Source: Candidatus Fermentibacterota bacterium
GTDB taxonomy: Bacteria; JAFGKV01
Assembly: GCA_016928395.1 (NCBI GenBank)
Contig: JAFGKV010000093.1
Span: forward strand, 1-14,157
Reading direction: 5' to 3'
DNA length: 14,157 nucleotides
The first letter of the stretch is position 1, and every line of letters starts with the position of its first letter. The position numbers and the translations under genes were made by a program. This document shows positions 7,881 through 13,069 of this stretch, piece after piece. The notes beneath the pieces are model-generated. The model was given only the letters and a program-made list of their open reading frames with translations. It had not been told where the DNA came from and did not search any database.

Positions 7881-7950
7881 AGGGGTGAAGGGGTGAAGAG
7901 GTGAAGGGGTGAAGAAGTGAAGAAGTGAAGAGGTGGGGGAGTGAAGAGGG
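7881..7950. repeat. Octamer tandem array AGRRGTGA
   Basis: Eight contiguous 8-nt units plus a partial unit lie in strict register, for example AGGGGTGA twice, AGAGGTGA, AGGGGTGA and AGAAGTGA twice, then two degraded units. It begins about 17 nt upstream of the candidate -35 box of the radical SAM operon, so copy-number change could alter spacing to upstream regulators. Confidence 0.8.
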
Positions 7951-8049
7951 AGGCTGAGGGATCGCCAATGATGAGGCGGCAGCGCTCTCGGAGCACAGGC
8001 AGCCGTCGATAGCCAGCGCACAACGAAGAAATCCGGCTTCGACAACTGC

Positions 8050-8086
8050 TGCAGTGAGGTTGCGCATTTCGTAACCTATGTACATC
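8050..8086. repeat. Diverged copy of the abiE operator sequence
   Basis: By eye this aligns without gaps to 8707-8743 (28 of 37 positions identical), including an exact GTAACCTATGT block. The left arm has decayed (GAGGTTGC against TAGGTTAC), so it is a weaker palindrome. It sits beside a PIN-toxin relic, not beside an abiEi gene. Confidence 0.6.
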
Positions 8087-8132
8087 TCTGTCACGGAGCA
8101 GGCGCGTGCACACGCTCACCGAATCGATCTCC

Positions 8133-8207
8133 CGGCTTGAGGCCGCGCTCTTTCATGAGAATGGCGGTGTGCGCACCAAACACGAGAGTGCCTCCAATTC
8201 TCCCGTA
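8133..8207 (-). pseudogene. Relic of a VapC-type PIN toxin (C-terminal motif only)
   Basis: The minus strand encodes GRIGGTLVFGAHTAILMKER, closely matching GIGGNLVFDAHTAILMKEHG of the intact VapC at 10758-11246. The DNA is diverged, so it is not a recent duplication. The conserved metal-binding Asp of VFDAHTA is Gly here. The remaining PIN domain (first Asp, Glu, last Asp) and any antitoxin partner are missing. The surrounding small open frame (8091-8282) otherwise has no resemblance to the family. Confidence 0.65.
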
Positions 8208-8223
8208 GGTGGCTCGGCGATCA

Positions 8224-8252
8224 TTGCGCGCCCGAACGCCGCATACTAGCAT
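8224..8252 (+). promoter_or_regulatory. Candidate promoter of the Phd/YefM-type antitoxin gene
   Basis: TTGCGC (8224-8229) and TAGCAT (8247-8252) are 17 nt apart. A start near 8259 would leave a leader of about 22 nt containing GAGGAGG (8266-8272). Only a visual match. Confidence 0.3.
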
Positions 8253-8280
8253 GTAGTGCGCGCCTGAGGAGGTGGATGCC

Positions 8281-8505
8281 ATGATGACCGAAACCGTTGA
8301 TCTCGACGAGGCTCAAGCCCGTTTCAAGGACCTCATTCACCGCGTACGTGCGGGTGTGCACATCGTGGTGAGCGTGAACCATAAGCCGGTTGCGCGCATG
8401 CTTCCTGCGGGAGCACGCATTCCCGGTTTGCACGCGGGTGCCATCCGGACTACTGACGACTTCGATGAGCCCGTCCCGGAGAGTCTCTGGAGCGCGGATG
8501 CATGA
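8281..8505 (+). CDS. Phd/YefM-family type II antitoxin
   Basis: A 74-aa protein expected to bind and neutralise a PIN toxin and to repress its own operon. Residues 3-42 match the Phd/YefM DNA-binding and dimerisation region: ETVDLDEAQARFKDLIHRV, then VRAGVHIVVSVNHKPVARM with the typical KPVARM strand. The tail IPGLHAGAIRTTDDFDEPVP resembles the toxin-wrapping tails of VapB-like antitoxins paired with PIN proteins. An ATG at 8281 is chosen because GAGGAGG lies 8 nt upstream; a GTG at 8272 overlaps that site. Its stop overlaps the ATG of the next frame (ATGA), the normal TA layout, but that partner is a truncated chimera, so this antitoxin may now be an orphan repressor. Confidence 0.82.
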   Translation: MMTETVDLDEAQARFKDLIHRVRAGVHIVVSVNHKPVARMLPAGARIPGLHAGAIRTTDDFDEPVPESLWSADA

Positions 8506-8675
8506 GGTTCCTCCTCGACACCCATGCGTTCATCTGGTGGGACAGCAATCCAAGCAGGCTTTCCGAACGGGCGTTGGCGGACTACTGCGAGGCCTACCGG
8601 CGGGACTACGATGTCATCGCGGTCAGCCGCACACCGACCGACTATTTCGCCCATGTCGCGATCAGGATGAAGTGA
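8502..8675 (+). pseudogene. Chimeric vapC head fused in frame to a methyltransferase tail
   Basis: This 57-codon open frame starts with a typical VapC N-terminus (MRFLLDTHAFIWWD, first catalytic Asp D6, then NPSRLSERALA). It then switches to DYCEAYRRDYDVIAV...DYFAHVAIRMK, which is the C-terminus of the methyltransferase at 11766-12450 (25 of 31 residues identical; about 83 of 100 nt by eye). The match runs a few bases past both stop codons and then ends. The join lies in a shared stretch CGGGCG(T/C)TGG (8568-8577; 12343-12352), encoding R-A-L in both parents. The other PIN acidic residues are missing, so RNase activity is not expected. It overlaps the antitoxin stop by ATGA, so it is still positioned for translation. 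Confidence 0.8.
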
Positions 8676-8706
8676 GAGCGGACTCGGGGCGGAGGTGCAG
8701 CGTTCT

Positions 8707-8743
8707 TGCATATAGGTTACGCAATCTGTAACCTATGTGCAGC
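8707..8743. promoter_or_regulatory. Inverted-repeat operator upstream of abiEi
   Basis: Left arm GCATATAGGTTAC (8708-8720) and right arm GTAACCTATGTGC (8728-8740) pair with one mismatch across the 7-nt spacer GCAATCT; the inner 9 bp (ATAGGTTAC/GTAACCTAT) are perfect. It ends 22 nt before the abiEi ATG. AbiEi-family antitoxins are known to repress their own promoters through inverted repeats, so this is the expected binding site. Confidence 0.75.
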
Positions 8744-8762
8744 TTAATCACGTGAGAGGCCC

Positions 8763-9416
8763 ATGCAGACACTGACAGAGGCCGTCTTCCGGCTCAACCC
8801 GCCGGGGGGGCTGTTCGACACAACCGTAGTCCAGAACCTGTTCCCACGGGCCTCCGGCGGAGCGCGCAAACTCCTCGTCCATAGAGCTGTGAGCAGCGGG
8901 GAAGTGATCCGCCTGACGCCGGGCAGGTACTGCCTCGCAAGGCCGTTCTGCCATGATCCCGCCCATCCGTTCGTCGTGGCGGCGTTCCTCCATAGTCCCT
9001 CGCACGTGAGCCTGGAGTCCGCGCTATGGCACTGGGGTCTCATCCCTGAGGCCATTCATCACATTGCCAGCGTTACTACCCGCCGTTCGAGAACGCTGGC
9101 CACGCCGCTGGGGCGGTTCGACTTCATCCGAGTTCCAACCCTCGTCCCCCGAGCAGGAGTCAAGGCGGTCAGGGTTGACGAAACCTCGTGGGCCTGGATT
9201 GCCTCGCCCCTGCGGACCATTGCCGACCTGGTCTACCTCAGGCGCGGTGTTCGGTGGGGTAGTGACGGCGTGCGGTTTCTGACAGACTCGATGCGCATCG
9301 ACATGGAGGATCTTCGGGCCCTGCCGATGAATGATCTGGACGAGATCTGCGCCGGCATCCGGGACCGCCGAACCACGGACTACCTGGCGGGCTTGGTGAA
9401 GGAGGTATCGTCGTGA
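8763..9416 (+). CDS. abiEi: AbiEi-family type IV antitoxin / transcriptional repressor
   Basis: A 217-aa cytoplasmic protein. The N-terminal ~65 residues fit the winged-helix domain of AbiEi (RKLLVHRAVSSGEVIRLTPG then RYCL). The C-terminal part carries the family signature HVSLESALWHWGLIPE (81-96) and SPLRTIADLVYLR (148-160). In this family the protein represses the operon and, in type IV systems, counteracts the AbiEii nucleotidyltransferase without needing a stable complex. The ATG at 8763 is the only plausible start, since a TAA lies in frame at 8745; the Shine-Dalgarno sequence is weak and close (GAGAGG). Its stop overlaps the GTG of abiEii, showing a coupled pair. Confidence 0.85.
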   Translation: MQTLTEAVFRLNPPGGLFDTTVVQNLFPRASGGARKLLVHRAVSSGEVIRLTPGRYCLARPFCHDPAHPFVVAAFLHSPSHVSLESALWHWGLIPEAIHHIASVTTRRSRTLATPLGRFDFIRVPTLVPRAGVKAVRVDETSWAWIASPLRTIADLVYLRRGVRWGSDGVRFLTDSMRIDMEDLRALPMNDLDEICAGIRDRRTTDYLAGLVKEVSS

Positions 9417-10279
9417 TCGCCGACGTGCTGGTTGGCAGAGTCCAGGACTCCCGGCCCCAGAACGCGCTCGAACAGGAGAACGTCCTCGCGGAGCTCCTCC
9501 AACAGTTTATCCTGGCCAGCCTTTCCAGGGCAGGGCTCTTCTCCCGGGCCGTCTTCCACGGCGGATCATGCCTCCGCGTTCTCTACGGGCTGAACCGGTT
9601 CTCCGAGGATCTCGACTTCCTTACGAGGTCTTTCGATCCCGGGTTCGAATGGGCACCGTACGTGGCGCACCTCTCCCAGGATCTGGCGGACGAGGGTTTC
9701 GCGGTGGAGTGCCGGGACCGCTTGAGCGACCGCCTCGTGGTCAAGAAAGCGATGGTGAAGGTCGTGATCGAGGGCTTCTCAGCGCGGCGTGAGTTGCCGT
9801 TCCCTCGCCAGCCACGGCGCACGATCCACATCAAGCTCGAAGTAGACGCCAATCCCCCGGGTGGATCTCTCCCTGAGACGCGCTACATCACCTTTCCGTC
9901 CATCGCATCCACCACAAGCCACACATTGCCATCGGGATTTGCGCTGAAATCGCACGCACTCCTCTGCCGGCCGTACACCAAGGGGAGGGACTGGTACGAT
10001 TTCCTGTGGTGCGTGTCGAAGCGAGTTCGTCCCGACCTAGGACTTCTGCAGAACGCCCTTGAGCAGGAGGGACCGTGGGCGGGTACTCAGGTCGACATCA
10101 CGTGGGAGTGGTATCTCGCGACGATGCGAGAGAGGATCATGAACGTGGACTGGGATGCCGCCCGGGCCGACGTATCACGGTTCATCGTGCAGAAAGAGAT
10201 TGCCAGTCTTGCCTTGTGGGGACCAGAGCTGTCTATCGCTCACCTGGACACCCTTGCGCGAATTCGTCCGGGCGCCTGA
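9413..10279 (+). CDS. abiEii: AbiEii-family nucleotidyltransferase toxin (type IV TA)
   Basis: A 288-aa DUF1814-type nucleotidyltransferase. Motif I is FHGGSCLRVLYG (G50, G51, S52) with the acidic pair in RFSEDLDF (D66, D68). The later acidic strand is IKLEVDAN (E143, D145), and the conserved basic/acidic motif is KGRDWYDFLW (K190, R192, D193, D196). Homologues use NTPs to modify target RNA, which halts growth and aborts phage infection. All key residues appear intact, so it is probably functional. It starts with GTG, with AAGGAGG 7 nt upstream, and overlaps abiEi by 4 nt (GTGA). After its TGA the same frame stays open to 10684, over DNA that looks like a decayed foreign fragment. Confidence 0.88.
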   Translation: MIADVLVGRVQDSRPQNALEQENVLAELLQQFILASLSRAGLFSRAVFHGGSCLRVLYGLNRFSEDLDFLTRSFDPGFEWAPYVAHLSQDLADEGFAVECRDRLSDRLVVKKAMVKVVIEGFSARRELPFPRQPRRTIHIKLEVDANPPGGSLPETRYITFPSIASTTSHTLPSGFALKSHALLCRPYTKGRDWYDFLWCVSKRVRPDLGLLQNALEQEGPWAGTQVDITWEWYLATMRERIMNVDWDAARADVSRFIVQKEIASLALWGPELSIAHLDTLARIRPGA

Positions 10280-10757
10280 TCGATCGCATGCACTTGTATT
10301 GCCTCTCCGTCGACACGACGGCTATCGGGGGGTGCCTGGTACGCAACGCGCAACCGCCAGACCGGACAAACCGGGTTCGTCGCCACTATTGATATCTCAT
10401 CGCTTCCTCCCGGGGTCTACGCGGTCAAGATCGACAAGGTGATATGGCGGCGGGGCAGAACGGAACCGAAGGACGTCGAGAGCTGGGATCGAATACCCTT
10501 CGAGAAGCGGGCTCCGGGCAGACCGGAGCAGACACGTACGGCCGTTAATCCGGACCAAGGGGCCAAAGAGAGGCGGCAGTTTCGTTGGCAGTCGCAACAC
10601 CGCGTGCCGCGCGCCCGTAGCACGCCCCCGGAGCGGTCTTTGGAAAAGATGATTCCGGAGCACGCCGTTAGAACGTGCATGTAGGATACGCAATCGGCGG
10701 CCTCCCCGGCACAGTAGAGCGAACTCCCTTGCTGGTGTCGGACGCCTGGCCGGCAGA
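10280..10757. other. Gene-free stretch between convergent abiEii and vapC, with a possible decayed coding fragment
   Basis: No intact gene is seen. In the abiEii frame, after its stop, 10331-10500 reads like part of a real protein: GGAWYATRNRQTGQTG, then FVATIDISSLPPGVYAVKID, then ESWDRIPFEKR. The pattern suggests a β-sandwich C-terminus of a secreted or membrane protein, but no start or family can be assigned. A half-copy of the abiE operator sequence lies at 10676-10695. No convincing terminator is visible between the convergent genes. Confidence 0.4.
10676..10695. repeat. Half-copy of the abiE operator sequence
   Basis: TGCATGTAGGATACGCAATC matches the left half of the abiE operator (8707-8726) at 18 of 20 positions, spacer included. 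The right arm is absent. It lies 62 nt beyond the vapC stop codon. Confidence 0.55.
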
Positions 10758-11246
10758 CTACCGGATGCTGCTGGATTCTCCCCCGCGCGGCGTGATGCGA
10801 CGGACCTGGTGGATGGGGTCAATAACGTCGAGAAAAGGAAAGCGGTTGAAATCGCTGTCGTGGGTGTACACGGTTCTGATTCCGTGCTCCTTCATGAGGA
10901 TAGCAGTGTGCGCATCGAAGACCAGATTCCCGCCGATGCCGGGCAGTTGCGCGAAGACCTCGCTGGCGACCTGTTGGTGGCGATCAGTCTCGACAAGCAT
11001 CCCTATGCTGGGTGCAGCGAGTAAGGCCTGAATGAAACGCCACGCAGTCTCCAGGGTGCATGGCGTGCGGAAAACCCTGGGATGAGTGGCAACGCGCAGG
11101 AATTCGTAGATGATCCCCCATGTGACGTACCACGGTGACGGATGCTGTCGCCACTCCAGGAGAAGCCCTCGGCACGTATCGTGCGGGGGCGCGTCGCGAT
11201 CAGCCGCATAGAGCAGGATATTCGTGTCGACGACAAACACGCTCAC
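10758..11246 (-). CDS. vapC: VapC-type PIN-domain ribonuclease toxin
   Basis: A 162-aa PIN protein, expected to cleave RNA with Mg2+ or Mn2+ in the cytoplasm when free of its antitoxin. The acidic site is complete: D7 (VVDTNILLY), E48 (IIYEFLRVA), D111 (LVFDAHTAILM) and D130/D132 (YTHDSDFNRF). Length and motif order are typical of the VapC group with the TNILLYA start. The C-terminal ~20 residues after DPI extend slightly beyond the usual end. The start is GTG at 11246, overlapping the vapB stop by 4 nt (GTGA). The RNA target cannot be inferred. Confidence 0.9.
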   Translation of the reverse strand: MSVFVVDTNILLYAADRDAPPHDTCRGLLLEWRQHPSPWYVTWGIIYEFLRVATHPRVFRTPCTLETAWRFIQALLAAPSIGMLVETDRHQQVASEVFAQLPGIGGNLVFDAHTAILMKEHGIRTVYTHDSDFNRFPFLDVIDPIHQVRRITPRGGESSSIR

Positions 11247-11467
11247 CGGTCCATCACATCATAGAGCGCTTCACGGTCTGCCACGGAGACGCGAGTCCCG
11301 CCACTGCTGAACTCAGGCAGCGGTGGAAGGCCAGTATCCGGAGCGCGGTGCCGTAGGAGTGCCCGCAGCGCAGCCTCGACCATTTCAGACATGGTCCGGC
11401 CCTGGCGCGCGGCCTCCTCCTTGAGTTCTCTCATGACTGTGTCATTGATGTTGAGAGTGGTCTTCAT
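11243..11467 (-). CDS. vapB: VapB-type ribbon-helix-helix antitoxin
   Basis: A 74-aa antitoxin and autorepressor. Residues 1-40 form a ribbon-helix-helix domain (MKTTLNINDTVMRELKEEAA, then GRTMSEMVEAALRALL). The C-terminal part, GLPPLPEFSSGGTRVSVADR, is the flexible toxin-binding tail typical of partners of this VapC group. The second ATG (11467) is preferred over the ATG at 11479: it begins the conserved MKTT strand and falls where a promoter at 11475-11503 would start transcription. Neither start has a Shine-Dalgarno sequence. It is translationally coupled to vapC. Confidence 0.87.
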   Translation of the reverse strand: MKTTLNINDTVMRELKEEAARQGRTMSEMVEAALRALLRHRAPDTGLPPLPEFSSGGTRVSVADREALYDVMDR

Positions 11468-11474
11468 ATGGGAA

Positions 11475-11503
11475 ACCATACGCTATGTATGCGCATATGT
11501 CAA
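11475..11503 (-). promoter_or_regulatory. vapBC promoter, probably giving a leaderless mRNA
   Basis: On the minus strand a consensus -35 TTGACA (11503-11498) and a -10 TATGGT (11480-11475) are 17 nt apart. Transcription would begin around 11468-11467, on the vapB ATG itself. The spacer contains the perfect palindrome TATGCGCATA (11488-11497), a candidate VapB operator. Confidence 0.6.
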
Positions 11504-11765
11504 GAATCAGAAAGGACGCCAGCTCATTACGTTCCTCTTGTTGCCCCTGATCCCACTCTGCCAGTGATCTTCGTTCATCGCCGTGTGGTGAGCGGGGGTC
11601 GTCAGCGGACTCGTAGCACCGCTCGGGGGAACTTCTCCACCCTGACGGATCCAATCAGCCGTGGAAACCTGAGGCGATGCTGGCGCCGCTCGGTCGTCTG
11701 AGCGATCCTCACTGGCAATGACCTGAGAAGCCCATGCTCGAATGTGAAGTGAAGGAGGGGAGGGG

Positions 11766-12450
11766 ATGCATCAGCGAGTGCGCACCAAGTCGAAGGAGTT
11801 GCTGTCGAGGATCCTCCCTGACAGCGGGAAGCTGAGATACCTTGCCCACCTGCCCGCGCTCGAGAGCTGGAGGCGGCATCACGCATCAGGGTATCGACAG
11901 TTCCCGAGACGTTATCAGCTCTATGATTACGTGAACTCCGAGCTGCTCGGGAACCAGTCGATCCAGTACCTGGAGTTTGGCGTGCACAAAGGCGCATCGC
12001 TGGAATACTGGGCAGGGATCAACATGCATCCGGAATCCCGATTCTGGGGTTTCGACACGTTCGAGGGGCTTCCTGAGACGTGGAGATACTTCACCGGCCG
12101 CGTCGATCGTGGGCAGTTCGACCTGCAGGGGTGCCCTCCCCCGATCGAAGACCATAGGGTGCGTTGCGTGAAGGGGCTCTTCCAGGAGACGCTCGGGCCA
12201 TTTCATCGAAGGACAGGTCGTACTCCATGCCGACGCAGATCTCTACTCGTCCACACTCTACGTCTTGACCCGGTGTAATGACATCCTGCGTCCCGGATCG
12301 GTAGTCATCTTTGACGAGTTCGCATCGGTACTCGATGAGTTCCGGGCGCTGGAGGACTACTGCGCGGCATACATGCGGGACTATGAGGTCATCGCGGTGA
12401 CCCGCACCCCAACCGACTACTTCGCCCACCTGGCCCTCAGGATGAAATGA
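11766..12450 (+). pseudogene. TylF-like SAM-dependent methyltransferase, interrupted by a +1 frameshift
   Basis: Two frames together encode a 227-aa class I methyltransferase of the TylF/macrocin O-methyltransferase type, a family that often methylates sugars. Frame 1 (from ATG 11766, with AGGAGG 7 nt upstream) gives the SAM motif YLEFGVHKGAS (68-78), WGFDTFEGLPE (94-104) and ends sensibly at ETLGPF (141-146). The frame +1 from 12205 continues IEGQVVLHADADLYSS, VVIFDEFASVLDEFRAL and ...DYFAHLALRMK to TGA at 12448-12450. Removing one T from TTT (12201-12203) restores the full protein. Without a shift, translation ends at 12278 after a nonsense tail. This may be a pseudogene, a sequencing error, or a +1 slip at UUU-C. 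The GT39 gene nearby fits a glycan locus. Confidence 0.8.
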
Positions 12451-12468
12451 GAGCATTCCATTACAGAC

Positions 12469-12483
12469 GGGGGTCGAGCCCCC
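12469..12483 (+). terminator. Hairpin just after the methyltransferase
   Basis: GGGGG (12469-12473) and CCCCC (12479-12483) flank the loop TCGAG, 18 nt past the methyltransferase stop. The stem is short and no T-run follows, so terminator function is doubtful. Confidence 0.25.
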
Positions 12484-12738
12484 TAGTGAGGGCGCGGTCT
12501 CCGGGCGGGACCAGCTTCCTTGTGTGGCCCAAGCCCGTGCCGGGTGCTGCGCACCGTTCTACGCGCGTGGCCACCTGGGGCATATCGCTTGCTCTTGCCT
12601 CTGGCCTGCGGCATGTTGGCCAGCCACAACCCCCGCCGATTCGGCCGACATAGTCACGTGATCCTGGGGAACGGAAGAATGCCAGAACCTCACTATCTGA
12701 CTCGAGGTGCCGTCCACGGGCTGTCCGAGACCAGAAGG

Positions 12739-13041
12739 ATGGATGGCTGGAATCCCTTGGCAGTCGGACGCCGTGCGATCTTGCTGCTGTCACTTTCACT
12801 GATGGGCTGTGCCCGGCACCATCCCAACATCCTACTGGTCGTGTGGGACGCCGCGCGGCTCCTTACTCGTCCAACGATGCCTATGCAGCGGCGGAGGCAA
12901 GCCCCAATCGCGAGAACATCACAACCCCTCCCGGACTCGCCGCCGGCGATTCACCCGCCAGCTGCCGAGGTCGATGACGGAAGTCATGAACGTCCAGTAG
13001 TCAAGGTGGTATTGCCGCCCGGGCCGATGCTCCTACCTTGA
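12739..13041 (+). pseudogene. Relic of a lipoprotein sulfatase / alkaline-phosphatase-superfamily N-terminus
   Basis: From ATG 12739 the frame gives a basic start, a hydrophobic segment and a lipobox (RRAILLLSLSLMGC). Then comes HHPNILLVVWDAAR, a strong match to the conserved first strand of sulfatases, where the Asp binds the metal. After this, family similarity ends: no Cys/Ser-x-Pro-x-Arg nucleophile motif follows, and the rest is Pro/Arg-rich until the stop, 100 aa in all. It looks like the 5' stump of a gene truncated by deletion. A short genuine lipoprotein is possible but less likely. Confidence 0.45.
13012..13039 (+). promoter_or_regulatory. Candidate promoter of the GT39 glycosyltransferase gene
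   Basis: TTGCCG (13012-13017) and TACCTT (13034-13039) are spaced by 16 nt. A start near 13046 leaves a leader of about 24 nt carrying AAAAGGA before the ATG at 13070. Weak -10 match. Confidence 0.3.
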
Positions 13042-13069
13042 GCGATGGCGTACACAAAAGGAATGGGCA

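Larger units (their letters stand above)
7769..8280. other. Gene-free stretch between the radical SAM operon and the TA cluster
   Basis: No intact gene is seen. It holds the candidate minus-strand promoter, an octamer array, a diverged copy of the abiE operator sequence, a PIN-toxin relic and a candidate promoter for the downstream antitoxin; each is listed separately. Confidence 0.6.
12484..13069. other. Decayed region with fragments of exported-protein genes
   Basis: No intact gene is supported. Besides the sulfatase-like relic at 12739, frames around 12560-12700 hint at a second exported protein start, for example YRLLLPLACGML in one frame and VILGNGRMPEP in the same frame. These vaguely resemble a lipoprotein leader followed by an amidohydrolase-type start, but this is weak. 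A candidate promoter for the glycosyltransferase lies at 13012-13039. Confidence 0.4.

Noticed and set aside
7769-8119. Upstream extension of the radical SAM gene to 8119
   Set aside because: The extension translates the octamer array and the promoter region. The GTG at 7768 has GGAGG upstream and directly precedes the conserved VLLVQTN strand.
8337-8711. Minus-strand open frame of 124 codons opposite the antitoxin and chimera
   Set aside because: It is the antisense shadow of the plus-strand TA genes and shows no family motif or ribosome binding site.
8763-10279. The abiEi/abiEii pair as a novel defence system
   Set aside because: Both proteins carry the standard motifs of the known AbiE type IV family in the standard overlapping order. 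Only the extra operator copies are unusual.
12463-12490. tRNA T-arm-like sequence after the methyltransferase
   Set aside because: GGGGGTCGAGCCCCC lacks the GTTC core, and no acceptor, D or anticodon arms can be folded around it.
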